A stretch of DNA of 22,944 nt from Phycisphaerae bacterium (lineage in GTDB: Bacteria; Planctomycetota; Phycisphaerae; Phycisphaerales; SM1A02), in the NCBI GenBank assembly GCA_018663565.1, contig JABJQE010000320.1, forward strand, positions 1 to 22,944. The letters run 5' to 3'. Each line of letters starts with the position of its first letter. Position 1 is the first letter of the stretch. The notes under the pieces were generated by a model. That model searched no databases, was not told where the DNA came from, and saw only the letters and a list, made by a program, of their open reading frames with translations. Of the stretch, positions 14,882 to 22,404 are shown piece after piece. The position numbers and the translations under genes are program-made.

Positions 14882-15955
14882 TCAGTGCCAGAGCAACATC
14901 AGAATGCCCATATCCGACTGGTCGACCTCGCCGTCGTTGTTGAGGTCGCCGCCTCGGCGGGCTTGCATGGTCGTATCCGCTGCAGGGCATCGCGTGCCAT
15001 TGCCGCGGAACGTGCCGCCAGCAGCAAAACAATCTGACTTCTCTGACAAGATGCATACCGTAGCGCTCAAGTCGCACACGCCAAGGAAATCCTCGCCGCG
15101 AACGATTTCATCGCCGCCCACGACCGAATCGGTCTTGGCCTCAAAGGAACAGGCCGACGCTGTCATGGATGTGCGGAACCCCAGATACAACGCGCCGCCT
15201 CGACCACCAGCAAAATTGCGTTCGAAGGTTGCACCCAAGATCTCGCCCGCTGACTCCAACGAACACAGTCCGCCACCCTGGTAGGCAGCACGGTTCTTTT
15301 CAAATGTGCATCCACGAAAGACTGGAGCGCTACCCTTGGCAGCAAAGACCCCGCCGCCAGAGTAATCAGCGCGGTTTAACTTGAAGGCACAATCGATGAA
15401 GACCGGTCGGCTTGCAACAGCAAGTACACCAGCCCCCTTCTCAGCGGTGTTCTCGACAAACTGACATCGCTCAAAGCGAACGTCAGCTCCCTTTCCACAA
15501 TACGCGCCGCCACCATTTCGGTTCACCGCGTTGGCTTTGAATATGCAATCTCGAATCGTTGGCGATGCGCCAAGGGCAAGGAGTCCGCCACCAATAGCGG
15601 AATCTGAACCATGTATTCCAATATGTCCCGTTCCGCCCGTCAGCGTCAAGCCCTCGAGCACAGTACCGGGACCTTCAGCGGCGACGCACCACACAACGCT
15701 CTCATTGCGATTTGCGGCATCAATAATGGTCTTGGCCGCGCCGTCTCGGCCACGAAGAAGAATGGACTTGCCACGCAAGTCGATCTGCTCGAGATAACGA
15801 CCTGGCCCAACTTCAACCACATCACCCGGTTTGGCTAAGTCAATTGCATGCTGAATAGACAGCGCGTCCTCGGGCACTCGAATCGTGCTCGCAGATGCGG
15901 CCACTCCAACAAGAAGTGTGGTCAATATGACCAGATGGTGTGTCAGACTCTTCAA
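14882..15955 (-). CDS. Exported right-handed beta-helix protein with a single dockerin-like repeat
   Basis: From TTG 15955, which has CGGAG seven bases upstream, the protein has 357 residues and begins with a clear signal peptide (MKSLTHHLVILTTLLVGVAA, cleavage near SAS/T). The frame extends to ATG 16033, but that adds 26 polar residues before the signal. After an N-terminal cap (DALSIQHAIDLAKPGDVVEV) come about five coils of the PbH1 pattern GGG-x-y...CxFxxN (e.g. SPTIRDCIFKANAVNRNGGG), each near 28 residues. Cys in each coil may form a ladder. The C-terminus GGDLNNDGEVDQSDMGIL is half a type I dockerin: one Ca-binding loop, ending LLWH. It is probably a surface or secreted carbohydrate- or matrix-binding protein. 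Confidence 0.8.
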   Translation of the reverse strand: MKSLTHHLVILTTLLVGVAASASTIRVPEDALSIQHAIDLAKPGDVVEVGPGRYLEQIDLRGKSILLRGRDGAAKTIIDAANRNESVVWCVAAEGPGTVLEGLTLTGGTGHIGIHGSDSAIGGGLLALGASPTIRDCIFKANAVNRNGGGAYCGKGADVRFERCQFVENTAEKGAGVLAVASRPVFIDCAFKLNRADYSGGGVFAAKGSAPVFRGCTFEKNRAAYQGGGLCSLESAGEILGATFERNFAGGRGGALYLGFRTSMTASACSFEAKTDSVVGGDEIVRGEDFLGVCDLSATVCILSEKSDCFAAGGTFRGNGTRCPAADTTMQARRGGDLNNDGEVDQSDMGILMLLWH

Positions 15956-16122
15956 TCCAGTACTCCGCTTGGTCGGCCAGAGTTGGCCACCACCTACAGG
16001 ATGACTCTGCATCAGGCTGCCGTCATCCACCATCCACGACAGATGGCAATTCGTTTTCTCGCACAGTGCCGGTTATGCGGCCTGGACCGAATACACAGCA
16101 ATTCGAATCGTCCATCATCCTA

Positions 16123-16141
16123 TGCCTTCGCAAAGAAGGCA
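16123..16141. repeat. Perfect 7-bp inverted repeat (hairpin) in intergenic DNA
   Basis: TGCCTTC (16123-16129) and GAAGGCA (16135-16141) are exactly complementary, with a five-base loop. It lies downstream of the ABC ATPase stop (minus strand) and upstream of the beta-helix gene. Read on the minus strand no run of T follows, so it is not a classical intrinsic terminator; it could still be a processing hairpin or weak terminator. The rest of 15956-16205 shows AT-rich stretches (TATTTTTTGATACC) and nothing else I can name. Confidence 0.35.
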
Positions 16142-16205
16142 CGTGAGATCCCGATAGATTTCGTATTTTTTGATACCCCAGACTGTGGCCCCATAAACAG
16201 GGCTC

Positions 16206-17528
16206 TTATTGGCCAACGAGGGCCAATTCGCCAAGCATCAGAATATCATCCGCCACGGAGTAGTCGAGCAATTCAGCGTAGCGAGCCCAGCCAAGCAAGG
16301 CCTTCAACGTGGCGGCCGCTTGGGCAGCCGGTTGCCGGGTGGCCAATTGCGTCTCCAATTCCTCGCGGTCGCACCCATCAACACCAGCCTGCTCGACAAC
16401 CTCAAGTACCCACTGCATCACATTAAGGCGGCGAAGTTGTTGCGCCAGAAGAGCCCGACGAGCGGCTGAATCGCGCTGCAATAGTGCGCGACCTAGCGTG
16501 GTCACCAACACGGTGTTGCCTCGCGTGTCAACAAGATCCAACATCTCGCCAGCCTTCACCAAACTCAAGAGTCGACCAAGTTCCTCCTCGGTCTCTTCAT
16601 CCAAATCAAAGATGTCCATTGTGTCGTTGTGATCGTGCACAACCTCTACCACACCAACCACTTCTGCCATCGTGACATCTGGAAGAATCTCCAGTCGTCC
16701 ATCCGATGCCCCTACGCTCTGATCTGCTTCCTCGAATTCCTCGCCCGCCACAATGGCCGAATGAAGCCGCCGAACCATGGCTTCAAACGCCGGGTCGTGA
16801 TACTCGCGTGGATGTGGCACTGTGTTGTCGATCACGCACTCAATTTCTCCTGGCCGAGCCGACATCACGACAATTCGATCAGCAAGAAATACCGCTTCTT
16901 CAATAATATGTGTGATCATGAGGACGCTGTGCAGCCCAGCCACGGCGCGAGGCGCGGCGGCATCACCATCGGCTTCGCGGCACAGGCGATAGACCTCGCT
17001 ACGGAGCGTCTCGGCGGTGAACACATCGAGCGCGCTAAAGGGTTCATCCATACACAACAACTGTGGCTGCCTCGCGAGCGCGCGAGCAATACCAACACGC
17101 TGCTTCATGCCACCCGAGAGCTCCTTCGGAAACGCTCGCTCAAACCCGTCAAGTCCGACCAGTTCAATACATTCGTCGACGCGGCGGCTGGCCTGATCAT
17201 CAGGCAAGTCAAGACCATTCACGCCAACATCGACATTGTCTCGCACGGTCATCCACGGCAGCAACGCGAAGTTTTGAAACACAATGCTCACGCCGTCGTG
17301 AACACCCTCAAGTGGTTCGCCATTGGCACGCACTTCGCCGGTCGTGGGCACAATGAGCCCACACAAAATGCGGAGCAAGGTGCTCTTGCCACATCCGCTC
17401 GGCCCCAGAATCGCCAACGTCTCGCCTGGCATGACTTCAAGATCAATACCAGAGAGTACCTCCATAGGGGGGTCGCCAAAGGACATATGAACGCCGCGGG
17501 CTTCGCAAATAGGAGTTGTGAGTGTCAT
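16206..17528 (-). CDS. ABC transporter ATPase with AAA-associated C-terminal domain
   Basis: A 440-residue protein from ATG 17528, nine bases after the permease stop; 17591 would overlap the permease. The ATPase domain is complete: Walker A GPSGCGKST (residues 42-50), Q-loop Gln85, signature LSGGM (137-141), Walker B LLCMDE (157-162), and the switch His in MITHI. It belongs to the nitrate/sulfonate/taurine-type (SsuB/TauB/NrtD-like) family. After a short acidic linker, the C-terminal 140 residues (from VTMAEVVGVVEVVHD) match the AAA-associated C-terminal domain found on a subset of these ATPases, which probably regulates transport. The C-terminal segment contains leucine-rich helices. The substrate is unknown. 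Confidence 0.87.
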   Translation of the reverse strand: MTLTTPICEARGVHMSFGDPPMEVLSGIDLEVMPGETLAILGPSGCGKSTLLRILCGLIVPTTGEVRANGEPLEGVHDGVSIVFQNFALLPWMTVRDNVDVGVNGLDLPDDQASRRVDECIELVGLDGFERAFPKELSGGMKQRVGIARALARQPQLLCMDEPFSALDVFTAETLRSEVYRLCREADGDAAAPRAVAGLHSVLMITHIIEEAVFLADRIVVMSARPGEIECVIDNTVPHPREYHDPAFEAMVRRLHSAIVAGEEFEEADQSVGASDGRLEILPDVTMAEVVGVVEVVHDHNDTMDIFDLDEETEEELGRLLSLVKAGEMLDLVDTRGNTVLVTTLGRALLQRDSAARRALLAQQLRRLNVMQWVLEVVEQAGVDGCDREELETQLATRQPAAQAAATLKALLGWARYAELLDYSVADDILMLGELALVGQ

Positions 17529-17539
17529 AAAGTCTGCTC

Positions 17540-19339
17540 TCAGGTCTGAAGATTGAAACGGGTCGCTGACAGTCGATACAGACGATGCCACGCGATCCGG
17601 TTGAACACAATGACGAAGATTGCCAAGACCATTGTGCTTGCTGCAAGTAATGCGTAATCGCCTCGGTCAGTCGCGACCGCAATGAGTGATCCAATTCCGG
17701 GCGTGATACGAACATCGCCATCGCCTATTCCGGTCTGCACATATTCAGCAACAATCGTGGTGTTCCACGCGCCGCCTGCTGCGGTCACCCAGCCGGTCAC
17801 AAGGAATGGGAACATGGCTGGCCCTTCTACACGCCGAAGCCTCGCCCACCACCCAAGCCGGTAGGTCCGTGACATCTCAGTGAGTTCTGTGGGAATGGAC
17901 GAAGCGCCCCCCATTGCATTGAACAGAATGTACCACTGGCTGCCCATCAACATCAAGAGCGGTGCGATGAACCAGAATGGAGTGCCGATACTTCCAAGCG
18001 CGACTGTGATGAGTACGAAGTATGCAGGTGCTGGGTACGACGCCATGACCTGCACGATTGGACCGAAGAAACCACGCAGTCGAGATGATCGCCCAATGAA
18101 CAGTCCGACTGGAATCGCCCACATCGAACCCACGATCAATACGACGATCACTCGCCCAAACGAGCAACCCAGTCCATACAGCACATCAAGCCACCCGTGA
18201 TGATGCTCGCGGCCGAGCACTGGCAGTGGCCACATGATTTCCACAAGAAGGACGATCCCCCACACCATGGCGGCGAGTGCCACAAGCCAAGATAAGCCGC
18301 GTACCGCGGGACCAAACCCCCATCGCTGCGCTGAGCCGTGCGTCTTTGTGCGAATCACGTTTCTTGCAGGCTCAATTCGCTGACGCTCTGCCGATCGCTG
18401 CCGAATGCTTCGAATACGTCGACGGCGTTCCCGTCGACGGCGTAGCACGCGAACAAGTGGCGAAGCACGCCACAGCGAGACCACCCACGATGTTGGTGGT
18501 GTTTGAGATTCTTGATCCTCGATCTTGAATCGCTGCGCCCACACGAGCAGTGGGCGAAAGAGCAGTTGATCCGTGCCCACGATCAACACAATCAACACCC
18601 CACTGCCAATCGCCACAAGCGACCATTGATGTGATTGCTGCGCGGTCGCAAGCCATGATCCAATGCCCGGCAATCGAAAATCCTTATTGCCGAGCGTAAA
18701 CATCTCAATCGTCGTCAGGAAGAACCACCCTCCGGCGAACGACATCATCGAGTTGTAGATCAGTGGCAGCGTGGAGCCTGGCAATTCGACCTTCAAGAAT
18801 GTCCCGATAGCCCCGAGTCGGTGCACCTTGGCAACCTCGTACAAGCTCGGCGGGATACTACGAATGGCCTGATAAAACCCGAAGGCCATATTCCAGGCCT
18901 GGCCGGTGAAGATCATGATGATGCACGCAAGTTCAAGGCCAATCTCGCTACCCGGCACAATCGCAATAAGGGCGAGCGTGACCGGTGGCAAAAACGACAG
19001 AACAGGGATGGTTTGCAAAATATCGAGCGCCGGAATCATCACTCGCTCAGCCCGGCGGCTGTGCGCGGCAATCGAGCCCCACACCAACGTGAAGATCAGT
19101 GAGAGCACAAACGCAGCGAGGCACCGCGCGAGGCTGAGTGCCGCATAGGCTGGCAACGCGCCAAGGCTCAAATCAATCGGCACCGCCCGGTCATAGGTCC
19201 CGCTGACCTGCTGACCATACAGCATCAATACGCCCAAAAAGGCCAATAGAAGACCTACAAGCACGACGTCGCCACCAACGCCAGGCGTTTGACGCGAGAG
19301 CTGCGATAGGGTTCGTGCTCGAATGAGCCCGACTGCCAT
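17540..19339 (-). CDS. Double-domain ABC transporter permease (two fused halves)
   Basis: A 599-residue membrane protein with two BPD-type permease halves, where the usual family member has one. ATP-coupling (EAA-type) loops appear twice: IPPSLYEVAKVHRLGAIGTF in the first half and IPTELTEMSRTYRLGWWARL in the second. The halves are joined by a strongly basic cytoplasmic linker (about residues 295-325, with runs of Arg). GGAG seven bases before ATG 19339 supports the start. The ATPase gene follows after 11 nt, so the two make a complete transporter core from a fused permease homodimer equivalent. No periplasmic binding protein gene is adjacent, so the substrate (nitrate, sulfonate or other anion by family) cannot be assigned. 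Confidence 0.88.
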   Translation of the reverse strand: MAVGLIRARTLSQLSRQTPGVGGDVVLVGLLLAFLGVLMLYGQQVSGTYDRAVPIDLSLGALPAYAALSLARCLAAFVLSLIFTLVWGSIAAHSRRAERVMIPALDILQTIPVLSFLPPVTLALIAIVPGSEIGLELACIIMIFTGQAWNMAFGFYQAIRSIPPSLYEVAKVHRLGAIGTFLKVELPGSTLPLIYNSMMSFAGGWFFLTTIEMFTLGNKDFRLPGIGSWLATAQQSHQWSLVAIGSGVLIVLIVGTDQLLFRPLLVWAQRFKIEDQESQTPPTSWVVSLWRASPLVRVLRRRRERRRRIRSIRQRSAERQRIEPARNVIRTKTHGSAQRWGFGPAVRGLSWLVALAAMVWGIVLLVEIMWPLPVLGREHHHGWLDVLYGLGCSFGRVIVVLIVGSMWAIPVGLFIGRSSRLRGFFGPIVQVMASYPAPAYFVLITVALGSIGTPFWFIAPLLMLMGSQWYILFNAMGGASSIPTELTEMSRTYRLGWWARLRRVEGPAMFPFLVTGWVTAAGGAWNTTIVAEYVQTGIGDGDVRITPGIGSLIAVATDRGDYALLAASTMVLAIFVIVFNRIAWHRLYRLSATRFNLQT

Positions 19340-19460
19340 GCCACTGCTCCTTCCCGCTATGGGTTCCCATTGCCGAGGTCGTTCGTTACGCTACACATCA
19401 AGCATCGATGGTCCACCATACCGAGCGTGGACGCAAGACGGTGCGACGGAGTGACCTCGC

Positions 19461-20570
19461 TTGAACGCTACCAAAGACCAACACCGCGCCGACCAGATCT
19501 TCGCTGAAGCGTTGGATCGCCCCCCGTCAAGCCGGGCCGCGTTTATTGAGTCCACCTGCGGCGAGGATGAGCAACTCAGAGAAGAAGTCACTGAGATGCT
19601 CGCGCACTATGCCTGCGCAGAAGACGCGTTGACGAAAACTCGCACAACGCACCGGATTTCAGGCCGGCCCGAAATTGAACAAGTCGACATTCGAACAGAC
19701 ACCGGTCGGACCGTCGGCACATGCAGGCTCGATGGGAAGTTGCCAGACGACGGACTCTTCGAGCGATGGGGCACCAAGCGGCAAGGTGAAGGCCCCGCTG
19801 CCGTCTTGTCGCTTGCCCGGCAACGACTCTCGCTCGACGATGCTCGACAAGTAGGACTGCACGCCGAGATGCTGCTTCGCCTCGATCACCCCGGACTCCC
19901 ACAGGTGCTTGAGGCTGGAACGGTTGATCTTGGCCGAGGTTCTGAAGCGTTTTTCTTGGTCGAACGTATTGACGGCGAGCCAATCGCCGATTCACCGGCC
20001 ACCTCGACCGGAGATCTCCGCCGCCGCATTGAACACCTCGTTCCGCTATGCGAGGCCTTGCAAGAATTACATTTCCACGGTCTCTTCCACGGCCGCCTGA
20101 CCCCGTCGCGAATTATCACGCAGGACAAAGGCGAATGGCGACTTTCTGATCCTGGGCTGCTCGCATCAATCGCCCGTGCGATTCCAGACAGCGCGGCTGC
20201 TGAAAAACTTCGAGACTATGGCGGTGCTCCAGAGCGACCGGTCATGTCACCGCTCTCACTTGATGGACGGGTCGACGTCTTTGACCTCGGCCGCCTCCTG
20301 AACAGTTGGATCGAAGGCCACGATGGCTCGCTGGCCATTGAATTACGAGCAATCGCCAATCGAGCAACAGCGCACGACCGCCAAGAGCGATACCGAAGCG
20401 CTGGTGAGTTCGGAGACCACCTCAAGTCGATCCTCACGCCGTCTACAAGTGATGGCGATCTAGATAACTCGTTTGCGGGGCTCACCTCAATGGCCGCGAC
20501 GATCCTTATCGCAGTCACAGCAGCCGCGGCCTTCGCACTCGGTGTCGCCCTCGACGGCTGGCTGTTCTAA
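19461..20570 (+). CDS. Tail-anchored protein kinase-like protein, probably a pseudokinase
   Basis: A 369-residue protein starting at TTG 19461, with GGAG (19448-19451) nine bases upstream. Residues 1-50 (ADQIFAEALDRPPSSRAAFI) are the N-terminal segment common to planctomycete Ser/Thr kinases. The kinase-like domain follows but is degraded. The Gly-loop and the Lys strand are replaced (AAVLSLARQR), and the HRD motif reads HGR (210-212), so the catalytic Asp is missing. The DFG motif reads DPG (230-232), and the alpha-C Glu136 and the late-lobe VFDLGRLL remain. A C-terminal helix, ATILIAVTAAAAFALGVAL (about 350-366), anchors it in the membrane with the kinase-like part in the cytoplasm. A phosphotransfer role is unlikely; a scaffold or sensor role is inferred. 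Confidence 0.8.
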   Translation: MNATKDQHRADQIFAEALDRPPSSRAAFIESTCGEDEQLREEVTEMLAHYACAEDALTKTRTTHRISGRPEIEQVDIRTDTGRTVGTCRLDGKLPDDGLFERWGTKRQGEGPAAVLSLARQRLSLDDARQVGLHAEMLLRLDHPGLPQVLEAGTVDLGRGSEAFFLVERIDGEPIADSPATSTGDLRRRIEHLVPLCEALQELHFHGLFHGRLTPSRIITQDKGEWRLSDPGLLASIARAIPDSAAAEKLRDYGGAPERPVMSPLSLDGRVDVFDLGRLLNSWIEGHDGSLAIELRAIANRATAHDRQERYRSAGEFGDHLKSILTPSTSDGDLDNSFAGLTSMAATILIAVTAAAAFALGVALDGWLF

Positions 20571-21235
20571 CGCCGACGCCGACGAGTGCCTACGCCTGCA
20601 ATCGCGAGCACTGCACCTACACCTGGAGCCGGGACGGTCATAATGTCAATCGCCACGGCGTCGAGGCTTGAGTGTGGGGCAGCAGTCTGAAACATTAGGC
20701 CAACCTCTCGGATGTCGGCAGTCACTGATGACACATCAAAGGCATAACTCACACTGGCAATTGCACCGACTCCGCCGCCGAAATCTACTTCTTCCCAGTA
20801 ATTGATCGCCACATCGGCCATCAAGAATCCATCTTCGCCGCCCTCAACTCCGTCTGTCCAGACGAGCATGACTTGGTCGTAGAGCAGTTCTGTCCCGTGC
20901 ATGGAGATGTTGGCCACGACCTGCTGCACATCTGATGAGGTGTACATGTAGGTGTGGATATTGAGCGGACCGCCAAATCCATAGATATTGCCCTCACCAC
21001 TGACGACAGCCCCATCACTAAAGTTGAACAACATCGATTCACCGCTTGGGAATGGCTCGTTTGTTGGGAAGTTCGGGCCAGTCGCCGCCGAAGCAGACGA
21101 GAAACTCTCCCAGTGATACCAACTGCAGTTGGCATCGCCTCTCCACGAAGCGGCATCTTCGACAACAAAGTCGGCAGCAGCTGGGCTTGCCCCGATGAGG
21201 GCGGCTAATACAGCAATACGAACGATACGCATCAT
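20567..21235 (-). CDS. Exported protein with PEP-CTERM-like sorting tail
   Basis: A 222-residue protein from ATG 21235, preceded by AGGAAG; ATG 21232 is next. The signal peptide is RIVRIAVLAALIGASPAAA/D. The mature part is rich in Gly, Ser and aromatic residues and reads as a beta-sandwich. The C-terminus has the tripartite sorting pattern VPAPG, hydrophobic AVLAIAGVG, then RRRRR, as in PEP-CTERM-type proteins recognised by exosortases in planctomycetes and others. No enzyme motif is visible. It lies 43 nt downstream of the dockerin protein on the same strand and may be cotranscribed. Its TAG shares CTAA with the stop of the pseudokinase. Confidence 0.75.
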   Translation of the reverse strand: MMRIVRIAVLAALIGASPAAADFVVEDAASWRGDANCSWYHWESFSSASAATGPNFPTNEPFPSGESMLFNFSDGAVVSGEGNIYGFGGPLNIHTYMYTSSDVQQVVANISMHGTELLYDQVMLVWTDGVEGGEDGFLMADVAINYWEEVDFGGGVGAIASVSYAFDVSSVTADIREVGLMFQTAAPHSSLDAVAIDIMTVPAPGVGAVLAIAGVGTRRRRR

Positions 21236-21278
21236 GTTCTCTCTTCCTGAGCCGTGATGGACTCTTCTCAATATGTCT

Positions 21279-22256
21279 TCAAGAACCCCAACCACCAATA
21301 ACGGTCAGCAGGTCATCAACGTCAACTATGCCAGATCCATTCCCGTCCGCCGGACAGCAGGGGCAGCGTCCGAACGCTTCCAATGTGGCTAGTAGATCTT
21401 CAACATCAACCTGACCATCACTCGTCACGTCACCAGACACGCCACTGGGCAAATTCAATTCAACGCTCATCTGCACCGACGCAGCGGCGGCCACGCCAAG
21501 ATCCACAAGTACGTTCTCTTTCATGACCCAGTCGGGGTAGTTATTGTCTCCGCCGGATCCCGGTTCAGAGGCCGGATGAAGCGACGTCACCATGAATTCA
21601 ATCAGACCCTCTGAGAATCCATTGCGGAGATAACACTGCACGTCGGGATGATCCACATCGACTTCAAATCTCAGCGTTGTATATGCGGGGATGAGGTCGC
21701 CGGGCTGCACACCTTCAGCGACACCAACACTCCAGTAGTTCGGCTCAAACTCGTCCGTCAGATTATTAGAAATATCTCGCAGCTCACCGAACTGGTCAAA
21801 GTCAACAGGAAAGCAGTTGCGAACACCCGATGCCATCGCGTCACCAAATGATCCATCTTCCCCGAAGGACCAAGCGGTCCACCCATTCCGAAAGTCCACT
21901 CCTGACAGCTGCGTTGGCCGACCCACATCCCCATCCGAGGGACCACCGGGCACATAAGTGCCCCAAAGGTCTGTCGATGGGTCGTAGGGGATGTCGGCCG
22001 ATGAAATGGACAATTCAACTGTGCAATACAGAACGCTGTACGCATGCGCCGGATACCCAACCTCAATCTCGGTGCCGGTGATGAACCCAAGCAACACTTC
22101 GCCGTCTCGATCATCGAACGGGTATCCACTGCCGTACGCGCTGAAAGTTGATCCCACCCCGCGAGCACCTGGGTCGGTATTGAACCCGTAGTTCCACCGA
22201 TCAAAGTCGGGGCTCGTACGTTCAATATCGACTGGGCTTCCGGCGAGCATCGTCAT
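21279..22256 (-). CDS. Exported protein with C-terminal dockerin-like tandem repeat
   Basis: A 325-residue protein from ATG 22256. The N-terminus is poor as a signal (MTMLAGSPVDIE), but the six codons upstream (LLTLVA) read as a signal core. A CTG at 22274 with GGAGG six bases upstream may be the true start; the in-frame stop is TGA 22289. The body is beta-rich, with acidic Gly-Asp turns and few Cys. The C-terminus has two calcium-loop repeats, DVTSDGQVDVEDLL and DGNGSGIVDVDDLL, the type I dockerin pattern seen in planctomycete proteins that otherwise lack cellulosomes. A CPCCP motif between the repeats is unusual. The function of the body is unknown. Confidence 0.72.
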   Translation of the reverse strand: MTMLAGSPVDIERTSPDFDRWNYGFNTDPGARGVGSTFSAYGSGYPFDDRDGEVLLGFITGTEIEVGYPAHAYSVLYCTVELSISSADIPYDPSTDLWGTYVPGGPSDGDVGRPTQLSGVDFRNGWTAWSFGEDGSFGDAMASGVRNCFPVDFDQFGELRDISNNLTDEFEPNYWSVGVAEGVQPGDLIPAYTTLRFEVDVDHPDVQCYLRNGFSEGLIEFMVTSLHPASEPGSGGDNNYPDWVMKENVLVDLGVAAAASVQMSVELNLPSGVSGDVTSDGQVDVEDLLATLEAFGRCPCCPADGNGSGIVDVDDLLTVIGGWGS

Positions 22257-22326
22257 GGCAACGAGTGTGAGCAGTGAGGGCCTCCATCATTGGGCAACTG
22301 AAGCCGCGAATATTACTGAGACTGAC

Positions 22327-22375
22327 TTGCAATAGCAATCTCATTCCGGATATGCTTATCAACTATATCTAGTTG
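22327..22375 (+). promoter_or_regulatory. Possible promoter and inverted repeat upstream of the pseudopilin gene
   Basis: TTGCAA (22327-22332) and TATGCT (22351-22356) are separated by 18 bases and resemble weak -35 and -10 elements. CAACTA-TATC-TAGTTG (22360-22375) is a perfect six-base inverted repeat in an AT-rich stretch that stands out in this GC-rich sequence. GGAG (22391-22394) is the ribosome binding site of the pseudopilin. The promoter call is weak; the inverted repeat is exact. Confidence 0.3.
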
Positions 22376-22404
22376 AAAGAGTCCTTTCACGGAGATCTTC
22401 ACCA

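Noticed and set aside
16195..16206. Terminator for the ABC ATPase right after its stop
   Set aside because: Only a four-base GCCC/GGGC pairing is available and no T-run follows on the minus strand.
16629..17549. Open frame of 306 codons on the plus strand opposite the ABC ATPase
   Set aside because: It is antisense to intact Walker and signature motifs and has no recognisable domain.
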